DNA of 64,000 nt, from NCBI GenBank assembly GCA_007844125.1, contig CM017571.1:29523978-29587977 (forward strand). The letters run 5' to 3'. The notes beneath the pieces were generated by a model. That model saw only the letters and a list, made by a program, of their open reading frames with translations. It had not been told where the DNA came from and made no database searches. Positions 38,301 through 49,120 of the stretch are shown in pieces. Within the stretch, counting starts at the first letter, position 1. The number at the start of each line of letters is the position of its first letter. Made by a program: the position numbers and the translations under genes. The stretch comes from Sinonovacula constricta (Eukaryota; Mollusca; Bivalvia; Cardiida; Solecurtidae).

Positions 38301-39618
38301 TCACTCCAGTACAACAGGCCATGGGCACCCTCTATCACACCAGTACAACAGGCTTTGGGCACCCTCTATCACTCCAGTACAACACACCATGGGCACCCTC
38401 TATCAAACCAGTACAACAGGCCATGGGCACCCTCTATCAAACCAGTACAACAGGCCATGGGCACCCTCTATCAAACCAGTACAACAGGCCATGGGCACCC
38501 TCTTTCACACCAGTACAACAGGCCATGGGCACCCTCTATCACTCCAGTACAACAGACCATGGGCACCCTCTATCACACCAGTACAACAGGCCATGAGCCC
38601 CCTTTATCCCATCATGACAACAGGCTACGGGTGCCCTCTTTCATATCATAACACGCTATGGGTGCCCTCTACCACATCATGATGATAGGCTATGGGTGCC
38701 CTCCATCACATCACGACCACAGGCCATGGGTCTCTCTATCACATCTTGACAACATGCAAGAGGTTACTTAATTGCACTGCTTACAAGTAAGTATGTTCAA
38801 TCAACCTTTAACAACATCTAAAATGACCGAAAATGCAGGAGTAGAACACCTTAAGTTCAAACAATTTAAGAGGAAGCAATCCTTTACCAAACAGCTTACA
38901 AGCCTGCCAGCTGCCTTATCTTTTTGAGCTTAAGTTTATTGAGAACACTGCCTGTAGAATTCTTGTCTTGGTCTCTAAAATGGAGCAAGACTGGGTTGTC
39001 TCAACAGAAAGCAAGATCCTCTTAAACCATGCTTGACCTATCTTTAGGATCTTTGTTGATATTTGAATGCATTTTTACAACAGTATTTTCTCAATTTTGA
39101 ATGTTTGTTGGATTTATCATCCTACCAACAGCAATCTTTAAACAAAGGTCATTGGACGATGCACAAATTCCACCAAAAATCTCTGTCCAGTAAAATATTA
39201 AGTCTGATCCAGTAGATTGTGCAATCTTGGTAGGTCAAAGGTCTAGAGTATTCATTCACACAGACTGGAACAGCTGTAAGCATGTGAGCTATATGGCTAC
39301 AATTGTTTATGAGTTAGATATCTCAAAGCATGGGATTGAACCATATACCTTTCATAACAGGAGCTGCTGCCCTACCTACTACAATACCAGGGTCACTGCT
39401 CTAGAATAACTCTTTTAACATGGTAAAGACATGCTGTACCTACCTATAGGATCTTTATCAGTGCGTTTATCATAGTAAAAAAGGAGGTTTCCCTTGAGGA
39501 CACACCATCTTTTCTGGAAGCCCTTGTTAAAGTCACCTCTCTTCTGCAGGTACCCCTCCCTGTCTGGCGGTGCCCCCGACCCAGCATACAGCGCCAGGCT
39601 CTTCTCATTGATCTTCAT
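28959..39618 (-). CDS. PHETA: PHETA / sesquipedalian, endosomal PH-domain adaptor (3 coding exons)
   Basis: Exons 39618-39444, 32558-32416 and 29351-28959 join in phase to 236 aa; human PHETA1 and PHETA2 are about 250-260 aa. The N-terminus MKINEKSLALYAG matches the family's MKLNERSLAFYA. A PH domain spans residues ~17-112 (GYLQKRGDF, KRWCVLKGNLLFYY, VIVLEGCTIEL, TYILAADTQEEMEAWMK). A helical stretch follows (YDYMKLCVSELRSQLQDLE). The C-terminus has an F&H motif at F201-H205-F208 (FLEMHNEF), the motif by which these proteins bind OCRL and INPP5B. Known role: endosome recycling to the trans-Golgi and plasma membrane. NPF at 173-175 is a possible EH-domain ligand. The 6.9-kb first intron carries the main 34-bp satellite. 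Whether it is one invertebrate orthologue of both human genes is inferred. Confidence 0.95.
31594..31941 (+). repeat. Dispersed repeat with two ~150-bp monomers, ends in hairpin
   Basis: Two related monomers share CTTGTGCRYRACAYRTCRTC, TTTGACAYTTCTG and TTATTTYAAAATCC, with GACCTTCACCTTCCAGTAAC between. A CAGACAGACAGATGGATAGA tail and a hairpin of TATGCCC with GGGGGCATA end it. It is a bivalve-type repeat in PHETA intron 2. Confidence 0.7.
32416..32558 (-). CDS. PHETA: PHETA coding exon 2
   Basis: The acceptor is ATTTACAG and the donor GTGAAA. It encodes the rest of Gly59 to Lys106 (VIVLEGCTIEL ... MEAWMK), the second half of the PH domain including the C-terminal helix. Phases match both neighbouring exons. 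Confidence 0.94.
33183..34735 (+). repeat. 34/35-bp minisatellite, sub-array A
   Basis: About 45 copies of a unit reading CAGGCCATGGCATGCCCC then TATCACACTAGTACAA; copies with five C are 35 bp and those with four are 34 bp. Many carry NcoI- and SphI-type palindromes (CCATGG, GCATGC). It lies in PHETA intron 1. Open frames of up to 237 codons here are a by-product of a stop-free unit, not genes. Confidence 0.95.
34736..35300 (+). repeat. 34-bp minisatellite, sub-array B (transitional)
   Basis: The same unit family with CTATTAGCACCCTCTATCAC in place of CCATGGCATGCCCC, interspersed with shortened units containing TCCATATATGGC. It bridges arrays A and C and is the most heterogeneous part. Confidence 0.9.
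35301..38760 (+). repeat. 34-bp minisatellite, sub-array C
   Basis: About 100 copies of GGGCACCCTCTATCAC then ACCAGTACAACAGGCCAT, very homogeneous, with ACC/TCC, AGG/AGA and GGG/GAG alternations. It decays after ~38600. Because 34 is not divisible by 3, translation cycles through all three frames with a 34-residue period; since no frame of the unit has a stop, this yields open frames up to 629 codons. It lies in PHETA intron 1, antisense to the gene. Confidence 0.95.
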
Positions 39619-39636
39619 CGTAGCTCAGCCCCTCGC
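39444..39636 (-). CDS. PHETA: PHETA coding exon 1 (ATG at 39618)
   Basis: An acceptor-like TTCCACAG precedes 39636, leaving 18 nt of leader before the ATG, so at least one upstream non-coding exon is likely. It encodes residues 1-58 and the first base of Gly59 (first half of the PH domain). The donor reads GTAGGT at 39443. Confidence 0.93.
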
Positions 39637-40414
39637 CTGTGGAAGTATAAACACAGCTACAGAAAAGAGAAGTAGATTTGGCATTGGTTCATCAAATCAT
39701 CCAATAATTATCAATCAAACTTATCTTACTACTGATAGCTAAAATAAAATGTTGATGAAAATTCTTTGATGGATGTGGATGGTAGGATTAAAACCAGGCC
39801 TGATGGACTGACTTCTTAAAGCAGGTCAGGTATTGGTTCTGAGCATAGGGGCACAGAAATTATACATAGGAAGAATTCAGGGGTGAGTGTATATACAACC
39901 AGTGAGCTAAAGAGTACCAGATATGTGAAATATGACAAATGAGAACAACTACAATAAAGCAATCTAAATAGAAGTGCCTTCTTCAGAATAAGAATATGAA
40001 TCTGATCCACCCTGCTGAACAGTATCTACAGTTTTCAGTAATGTCTTGTTACATAGAGTGCTAATACATGTATTTGTTTGAAAGAAACTAACACTATGGA
40101 CAAGTATGGGTTATAAACATAGGTAGCAGGTTATGGGTTTATAGAAAAAATATATAAGGAAACTACCAGACCAAAAATATATAAGCAACACTTACCCCTG
40201 TGATACATACAGACACAGCACACTGTAAGATATACAACTCGTCAGTGATTTGGTCTGACAGTACCAACAATAAATGATAATGATTATCTATGGCCAATAA
40301 CCACCAACAAGTCACCAGTAAGCAACCGATACTTGACACAAATATCACACAATGATGACAGGGTTACACCCTACACAACCAGTCAGGCTATAATTTTGGT
40401 AACTAATGTTGTCT

Positions 40415-40690
40415 GTTGTCTATAAAAGGCAGTGTGTGCCTTAATGTTGTCAATGAAAGGCAGTGCATACCATAATGATGTCTATGAAAGGCAGTGCATA
40501 ACATAATGATATCTATGAAAGGCAGTGTGTGCCTTAATGTTGTCAATGAAAGGCAGTGCATACCATAATGACGTCTATGAAAGGCAGTGGATAACATAAT
40601 GATATCTATGAAAGGCAGTGTGTGCCTTAATGTTGTCAATGAAAGGCAGTGCATACCATAATGATGTCTATGAAAGGCACTGTATGTCAA
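40415..40690 (+). repeat. 31-bp minisatellite with 93-bp trimer order
   Basis: Units such as TGTCAATGAAAGGCAGTGCA plus TACCATAATGA repeat every 31 bases. Three variants recur in fixed order, giving a 93-bp higher-order repeat (TGTCAATG at 40448, 40541 and 40634). Open frames across it are repeat-driven. Confidence 0.9.
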
Positions 40691-41059
40691 AATGTTTAAA
40701 ATTTTGTGTCTTGTAGAGTTAGATTCAAAGCAAGGTGCCTTGAAGAATATCATAGGCTAAATTTACATTAACGAAAAGTTAAACTGGACTAAATGTGAAC
40801 AATTTGCACAGAAAATAATAATCTGTTCTCTATTTCCTAGAAAGAAATGGTGTTAACATAATAACACTGGAATATTAAGACTAAGTAGGATCACTGGAGG
40901 CCTATTTTATCTTGTTTTATTCAAATGCTGTAAAAGCATTGCAGACATTTTATATCTAGCAATAACTGGTGGAGGTAAGCCATATCTAACTCAGTAGTGG
41001 GTAAGGAGAGTGTACTTTCAGTCCTTTAATAACAAGCCTCTGTCTGTACTTTGGGTACT

Positions 41060-42125
41060 TTCATTACAAGTCATTGTCTGCACCTTGAATCTTCAAGTCA
41101 TTGTCTGTAATTTAGGCTTTTCAATTACAAGTCATTGTCTGTCCATTGTATCCATCAATTACAAGTCATTGTCTGTCCATTGTATCCATCAATTACAAGT
41201 CATTGTCAGTCCATTGTATTCATCAATTACAAGTTATTGTCAGTCCATTGTATCCATCAATTACAAGTCATTGTCAGTCCATTGTATCCATCAATTACAA
41301 GTCATTTTTAGTCCATTGTATCCATCAATAACAAGTTATTGTCTGTCCATTGTATCCATCAATTACAAATCATTGTCAGTCCATTGCATCCATCAATTAC
41401 AAGTCATTGTCAGTCCATTGTATTCATCAATTACAAGTCATTGTCTGTCCATTGTATCCATCAATTACAAGTCATTGTCTGTCCATTGTATCCATCAATT
41501 ACAAGTCATTGTCAGTCCATTGTATCCATCAATTACAAGTCATTGTCAGTCCATTGTATTCATCAATGACAAGTCATTGTCAGTCCATTGTATCCATCTA
41601 TTACAAGTCATTGTCTGTCCATTGTATCCATCAATTACAAGTCATTGTCAGTCCATTGTATCCATCAATTACAAGTCATTGTCAGTCCATTGTATTCATC
41701 AATGACAAGTCATTGTCAGTCCATTGTATCCATCAATTACAAGTCATTGTATGTCCATTGTATCCGTCAATTACAAGTCATTGTCTGTCCATTGTATCCA
41801 TCAATTACAAGTCATTGTCTGTCCATTGTAGCCATCAATTACAAGTCACTGTCTGTCCATTGTATCCATCAATTACAAGTCATTGTATGTCCATTGTATC
41901 CATCAATAACAAGTCATTGTCTGTCCATTGTATCCATCAATTACAAGTCATTGTATGTCCATTGTATCCATCAATAACAAGTCATTGTCTGTCCATTGTA
42001 TCCATCAATTACAAGTCATTGTCTGTCCATTGTATTCATCAATTACAAGTTATTGTCAGTCCATTGTATCCATCAATTACAAGTCATTGTCAGTCCATTG
42101 TATCCATCAATTACAAGTCATTACT
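41060..42125 (+). repeat. 34-bp minisatellite (GTCCATTGTATCCATC type)
   Basis: About 30 copies of GTCCATTGTATCCATCAATT plus ACAAGTCATTGTCT; register checked at 41141 and 41175. CTG/CAG and CAATTAC/CAATAAC variants are mixed. The unit differs in sequence from the intronic array but has the same length. Plus-strand open frames up to 265 codons are artefacts. Confidence 0.95.
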
Positions 42126-43567
42126 TTATGTCCTTATCCAAACATAAAGGTATAAATGGTTTGGATTTAGTTTTTTTCCAATAGTAAACCTCTTCTTTCC
42201 AGTATAGTCTGAATAATTGCTTTCCTGTGACAACTTGAACACAAGTAGTGATTTCTTGAAGTAAACATTGTAAACAGTCTTGACATTAGACTAACATCTC
42301 ATTGCATATCTGGATTTTGAACCTTGGACTCCCTGATCATGACTGACTCTAACAACTAAACCACACACATTGACACTACCGGTAATTGACACTTAAGTGT
42401 CTGGAACTGAATCATCACATTCCTCATCACAATATTGACTTCTCAATAAGGTATGTCCCTTGGCCCACTACAAACGACAATAAAGTACTCAACTTGTATA
42501 GATTTGCTATGCATACATCATTTATTTATGATAAATCTTTTTATTAGTGAGGTAATGTCCAATTGTTAAGATAAAAATAATTTGTACGTCTTGTTTTACA
42601 CACTTGCTTTTACACACTTGCTACATGTACTTCTCCTTGGTCATTTAATGTGTTAGTTTCAAGCCCTGATGTACATAATGAGATCTTCCAGATGGCCCTT
42701 GGTACATTGGTGGTACACCAAGACTTATGCATTAGCTCTTCCTCCAACTTATAGCCGGGTGTTGCTACAATCACTATCATTGTGTTTTATACAATGTTGT
42801 TGTTTTTTAAATAATAACTTGGTCAAAAACAACACTTGCTACTAGGGGGGTCCCCATGGGAAGCTTTTAATTTTGAGAATGCAAACAGTGTGTTTTAACT
42901 TTTATCTGGACGGAAGTAGTAATTGATGTGGGACATTATTTATTATATATAATTAACATAAACATACATTTTATGTATGGCCCAGGAATTGAGGATTTTT
43001 GAATTTTTCAAGTTAAAGAGACAGACTTTAAAGATTTTGCTAGCTTGATGTTTTTAAATTTCATTTATGAAGACTGCTAAAGTATTTAAGCAAATGAGTG
43101 ACTGAGGACTGATGTGCTGATGAGGTTAATGTAAAGTGGAGATGAATATGTTCTAAACAATAACCAATTACTCTGAAACCTAACTTAACACCGACTTAAT
43201 TAATAATGTAGTAGATCTAACTTCTTTATTTGTGCTGCTTTTTTTACAAAATGTGAAACTTAGAGAAAAAGTAAAATAAATGTATAATCAGTGTTAAGGA
43301 AGTTATAAGCTTCCTTTTGTCAGTCTGAGTTTTGTGTAATTAACATTGGCCCACAGTGTACACAGCATCATGAAATGGTAGTAGATTATGATAAGAGAAA
43401 ACAGAAGTTGGAGTCCTTGAAACAACTTATCAGTTTGAATAACATTTGAAAAACAACAATTTAAACACTTTCAATGTAAATGATGTTGTTATATTACTCA
43501 TTCATGTCTGGCAAGTGGTATGTAATAGCGAACCTCTTAAGAATTTCAAAAAAAAGGTATTAAATGT

Positions 43568-44505
43568 AACAAGAGGGCCATGGTGGCCCTTAATCACTCT
43601 ATCTTAAGGACAAAGGCTTTTAGTAGGCTCATATCTGGCACAAAGTAATTACCGGTATGAGTTATTTACTTTTGAAGTCTTTTTGGTGTAGATAAGACTA
43701 TAAGTGTGGCCTCTAGTGTCTTCCCAAGAGTTTTCTAAGATTTGACTTACTGTCCTACTTTTTGACCCCAGGTGACCCAGTAATGAACAAATTACAGGCT
43801 GCATGCAGGCAAACATTCTGGCTATATTTGATGAAGATTGTGCTATAAATGTGGCCTCTAGTGTGTTTACAAGGGTTTTCTAAGATTTGACCCAGACCTA
43901 CTTTTGAAACCCACGTGACCAGGTTAATGTGGGACTCATGCAGGCACACATTGTGGCCAAGTTTGGTGAAAATTGGGTCAAGAATATTGTCTCTAGTGTC
44001 TTCACAAAGCTTTTCTAAGATTTGACCTACTGACCTATTATTTAACCCCAAGTAACCCAGTTATGAACTTAACTAAGATTTCATGCAGGCAAACATTCTG
44101 GCCAAATTTGGTGAAGATTGGACTATAAATGTGGTCTCTAGTGTGCTTACAAGATTTTTTTAAGATTTGACCTAGTGACCTACTTTTTGATCCATGGGAA
44201 CCAGTTAAGAACTCATCCAAGATTTCATGCAGGTAAAATTTCTGGCCAAGTTAATTGAAGTTTGGGTCATAAATGTGGTCTCTAGTGTGTTCATAAGGTT
44301 TTTCTAAAATTTGACCTAGTGTACTAGTTTTTGACCTGATGACCCAATGAAGTCTTCCAAGATTGTTTGCAGACAAACATTCTGACCAAGTTTGATGAGG
44401 ATTGGATAAAAACTGTAGCCTCTAGTGTGTTTACAAGCAAATTGTTGATGCCGCAAAACCGACGGAGGGGTATCACCTTGAGCACATTGTTCTCAGAAGA
44501 GCTAA
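43568..44505 (+). mobile_element. Bivalve-type dispersed repeat with internal ~150-bp monomers and Helitron-like end
   Basis: It opens AACAAGAGGGCCATGGTGGC. About five monomers of ~150 bp each follow, with TGTGGCCTCTAGTGT, TCTAAGATTTGACC and CATGCAGGCAAACATTCTG. It closes with a hairpin (TGAGCAC...GTTCTCA) and CTAA. I know closely similar blocks from bivalve genomes. The terminal hairpin plus CTRR is typical of Helitron 3' ends; that assignment is inferred. The apparent minus-strand ORFs at 43.7-44.2 kb are inside the monomers. Confidence 0.7.
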
Positions 44506-44630
44506 AAAGTAGTATATTGTTACTGACAAAAGTAGCATCTTCAAGTGGTGTAAAATGTGTAAATGTATCAATAGAAGTGTCGCTTAATGACTATATGTGT
44601 TGTTGTTTTTTGTTACATCGCACTACTGAC

Positions 44631-46430
44631 TAGGGGTGTAACGATACGCTACCCTTACGATTCAATATGTATCGCAGTACATAAAATTTGGGTAGTGATG
44701 ATACTTTTTTGCTTATCACATAGGTACACTATTACACCATGACATATTATACAATATGTTAGCATAGCTACTTACTGAAACTAAGAACTTGTAGGTCTGT
44801 AGTCTTTAATCAGAATGTATGACATAAAAGGTTATCCACATTTGAAATGATTTAACTATTAGAATAACCTAAAACTTTCAAATGTTAGGTCTTAAAAAAT
44901 AAAAAGTAATATAATATTTCTTAAGACAATTTTTGTCATCTTTATTGTAAATTCTAAATGTCCATCACAAATAAAAATACAACAGTTTGGTACACTATCC
45001 AAGAAAAACTGCTTAAGACAAAATATGACATAATTGATTATTTGCCTATTACTGTGAGCCTCTATGCTTACTTATAAGAATTACATGTACTGAAATAGTA
45101 TATCTACTGACTTAAATAGTATATCTACTGACTTAAATAGTATATCTACTGACTTAAATAGTATATCTATTGGAAAGTACTGTTCAAATAAATATTTACC
45201 CCAATTATAACTGCTTTTGCAATGTCATCGTATGATTCAGAATATCAGAAGTTACTATCTAAATCAAAGACATTATGCTCCATTATTAGTAGTCTGGTCA
45301 TGTAGGTACAACATATTCGTCAACTTGTAGTTCAACAAAATACCGAATAGAGTACATATATTCGGACGGCCATGTTCTTTAACTATTCTTTAACAAAAAC
45401 TGCAAACAGTGTGTTATTATAAGTTGAAGTAAATAATTTTAAACATCATTCAAACAAGGTTTGTATCAACAAAAACCAAAAGTGCACAAATTGTCTGTAC
45501 ATTTAGTGAAGTAAATTGGTGGTGTCAATCTATTCCTAAATTAACTTGCACATAAATTAATGTTCCTGCAACCAGTTTCATTCAATACCGTATATGCTTA
45601 ATATGTAAAGGCTGAGGCATTTTCTTAAAGATCTGACTGTCAGGTGAATGATAACTAGAAAATCTATTTCCATTGGGAGATAGGGACAGTTAGGTTAATT
45701 TGTCGGGCAAAAAAGTCAAAACAAATACGGAAAGATAATTTCTTCTGAAACAACTTCTTTGATATATAACTAAACAAAGATAGAATGAGAAATGTATTTT
45801 AGTTTTCTTTAGTAAAAATTAAAGCAAACTATACATATGACTAAACGCTAATCTTGGTGTGTTCTCGTCATCGCTTCACAATATCATAATGACAGCAATA
45901 CACTCGATTAGCAGAAGTCTCAAGAGCCAAAGATGTTATCAATTATGCCAAAATCTACAATGAATTTCTTTTTGCCATATAGAATGTCCGACTTCATCAG
46001 TGTTTTTTTTAAACAGATGTTACCAGTTTTCCAAAGCCGCCATTTTGAATAATAATTAGTTTTATCCAATGCGCTTTACTGATCCAAGATATACTATGCA
46101 GCTTACTCATTTAACTTGCTTAAAATATAAATTAGGATGACAAAATACTGTTATGAACAATCAGCTAGACTATTCTTGATAACAAGAATGCTTACTATTT
46201 GGCATTGTCATAAAAATACTATCATCTTGATCCACATTGTCGTTTTCCCCGTGTCAAATAATAGTCCACAACTGACTCAACGATTCGACGAGCACTCAAG
46301 AGCACAGTGTAGGATTTTTACTCAAGTGGATCGCACGGTTCGTACTGTATTTCTTGAGATGTGAACCTCGAACCGAATCACGAATATAGAACAGGAGTAT
46401 ACCGTCGTATGGTATATCGTTACACCCCTA
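44631..46430. mobile_element. Non-autonomous hAT-like element, 1.8 kb
   Basis: Ends TAGGGGTGTAACGATA and the exact inverse at 46415-46430. GGGGTGTAACGAT is a terminal signature I associate with hAT elements in animals. No transposase ORF lies between; the interior is AT-rich and includes a 21-bp x4 repeat. A clear 8-bp target duplication was not found. The right 440 bp are homologous, inverted, to 61928-62413. Confidence 0.75.
45099..45171 (+). repeat. 21-bp tandem repeat, 3-4 copies
   Basis: TATATCTACTGACTTAAATAG recurs every 21 bases inside the hAT-like element, nearly without changes, so it is recent. Confidence 0.85.
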
Positions 46431-46436
46431 CATTTT

Positions 46437-46640
46437 GCACCAACACAATTATGGTCATACTGGCGATAGAAAAACCACAGACTTATGTCAAGGTAGAACC
46501 ACCGGAGCACCACAGGTTAGCTGGAAAACCTCCCCACATAACAGTTCTCACCCTGACCAGGACTTGAACCCACGCAGTGACAAGAAGGGGATGAGAAGTT
46601 TCAAGTCAGCAACCCTAATAGATTGGCCACAGGCGACCCC
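46437..46640 (-). mobile_element. SINE-like repeat (third family)
   Basis: TTATGGTCATACTGGCGAT, AAGGTAGAACCACCG, GCTGGAAAACCTCCCCACAT, CCTGACCAGGACTTGAACCC and a tRNA-like end. It abuts the right end of the hAT-like element. Confidence 0.65.
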
Positions 46641-46703
46641 CTATGTAGGGTTTGACACAGAAGATAAATCTATATGGGGTTTGACATAATAAAAGAAAAA
46701 TCT

Positions 46704-47228
46704 ATAGATAGTTTCCACATCAATGAAAATCCCTTATCTTGGCAGCCATCTTTGATGACAACTTCAAGGGATTTTCAGATGAATTGTATAGAAGGGTAAT
46801 TTTAATTTCTTGTAATTTGTTCATATGTGATCTTAACATTAAAAGCTATACACCATTGGGAAGCTCTTGAAATTCATATTTTTAGATGGCAATATTTTCA
46901 AAATTGATATTTGCATAATAAAATTAATACACAGAAATAAATAAAATTATTGGCTCATCCTTAAACAAAATAACCAGTGTAACTTTCTTGGTTGTATTTT
47001 GTTTACCATTTAAATAATCAAAATATAGTTTTTTTACTTAAAATACTTCATAAAAGCTGTTAAATTTGATATAAAATTCAGTAAAATAGACTGAAAAATA
47101 ACAACACAGTGGTGAGTATAATAAGGCACATTTTTTGCCGATTTCGGCTTGCATTAGCTTCTGCCTTCAAAGATGGCTGCCTTAAACTGTCTAATCAGTG
47201 CCTATGACATCACATGGAAACTATCTAT
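46704..47228. mobile_element. MITE inserted in the 32-bp array
   Basis: TATAGATAGTTTCCA at the left is inverted at the right. GGCAGCCATCTTTGA (46741) and its inverse TCAAAGATGGCTGCC (~47167) lie just inside. Array units flank both sides, so it inserted after the array formed. Non-coding, ~525 bp; superfamily unknown. Confidence 0.75.
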
Positions 47229-48814
47229 ATGGGGCCTGTCATAATAGAAGATAAAACTATATGTGGTTTGACACAGAAGATAAATCTATATGGGGTGTGA
47301 CACAGAAGATAAATCTATATGGGGTGTGACACAGAAGATAAATCTATATGGGGGTCATAATAGATGAAACATCTTTACAGGGTTTGCCACAAAGGAAGAC
47401 AGACCTACATGTGTGTTTTTTTTCACAAAGGCAGACAGATCTATATGGGCTTGGCCACAAAGGAAGATAGGTCAATAAGGGGTTTGTCAAAAAGGAAGTA
47501 GATCTATATGGTGCCTTGCCACAAAGAAAGATAGACAGATATAGGGTTTGTCATAAAGGAAGATAGTTCTATATGGGGTTTGTCCTAAAGAAAGACAGGT
47601 CTATCTGGGGTTTGTCATATATAAAGATAGATCTTTACTGGGTTTGTTATAAAGAAAGATATCTCTATATGGGGTTTTTTCATAAAGGAAGATAGATCTT
47701 TACTGGGTTATACATAATGAAAGATAGATCTATAAATAGGGTTTGTTATAAAGGAAGATAGATCTATATGGGGTTTGTCCTAAAGAAAGACAGATCTATC
47801 TGGGGTTTGTCATATATAAAGATAGATATATAAATAGGGTTTGTGATAAAGGAAGATAGTTCTATATGGGGTTTGTCCTAAAGAAAGACAGGTCTATCTG
47901 GGGTTTGTCATATATAAAGATAGATCTATAAATAGGGTTTGTTATAAAGGAAGATAGATCTATATGGGGTTTGTCCTAAAGAAAGACAGGTCTATCTGGG
48001 GTTTGTCATATATAAAGATAGATCTATAAATAGGGTTTGTTATAAAGGAAGATAGATCTATATGGGGTTTGTCCTAAAGAAAGACAGTTCTATCTGGGGT
48101 TTGTCATATATAAAGATAGATCTATATATATGGTTTGTCATATATAAAGATAGATCTATATATAGGGTTTGTCATATATGAAGATAGATCTATATATAGG
48201 GTTTGTCATATATAAAGATAGATCTATATATAGGATTTGTCATATATAAAGATAGATCTATATATAGGGTTTGTCATATATAAAGATAGATCCATATAGG
48301 GTTTGTCATAAAGGAAGATTGTTCTTTATGGGGTTTGTCCTAAAGAAAGACAGGTCTATCTGGGGTTTGTCATATATAAAAATAGATCTATATATAGGGT
48401 TTGTGATAAAGGAAGATAGATCTATATAGGGTTTGCCACAAAGGAAGATAATTTTTTATTGGGTTAGACATAATGTACATAGATCTTTATAGGGTTTGCC
48501 ATAAAGGAAGAAAGGTCTATTTGGAGTTTGTCATAAAAGACGATTGATCTATATGGGGTGTGTCATAAAGGAAGATAGATCTATATGGGGTTTGCCTTAA
48601 AGAAATATATTTCTATATGGGGTTTGTCATAAAGGAAGATAGATCTTTATTAGGTTGGGGTTGGACACAATGAAAGATAAATCTATATGGGGTTTGTCAT
48701 AAAGGAAGATACATCTTTATTAGATTGGACACAATGAAAGATAAATCTATATGGGGTTTGTAATTAAGGAAGATAGATCTATATGGGTTTAGACATAATG
48801 TAAGATAAATTTTG

Positions 48815-49120
48815 TTTGGTTTATGGTCCAACCAATAGTATTTAAGTTACAAGTAGACGGTATCCACTTGGAGCAGAAATAGTGCTGCCTTCACTGTGTA
48901 TAGTATACCGTGAACACCTGGCATGACATCACACCCAGTCACATTAACCTGACACTGGGCCAACTAGTCGTGGAACTACCCTAGTTTTTGCTTGAGCATT
49001 AGCAAGGGAGCTATATCACTACCATTTTAACAACTTAGGTATGTCACAGCCCAGGATCAATCCTGGGGCCTTCCGTACATGGAGACGATGCTCTACCCAT
49101 TGCATTACCAGGTCCGGTAC
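48815..49120 (-). mobile_element. tRNA-derived SINE inside 32-bp array
   Basis: Same family as the 12.4- and 25.3-kb copies but more diverged (B-box decayed to GGATTGATCC). TAAGATA occurs on both sides as a likely target duplication taken from the array unit. It interrupts the minisatellite. Confidence 0.8.

Noticed and set aside
33183..38690. CRISPR-like regular repeats
   Set aside because: Units abut directly with no unique spacers, and the genome is eukaryotic. It is a minisatellite.
41010..42184. Open frames of up to 265 codons (SITSHCQSIVSINYKS type)
   Set aside because: Repeat-driven by the second 34-bp array; the same peptides occur in every frame.
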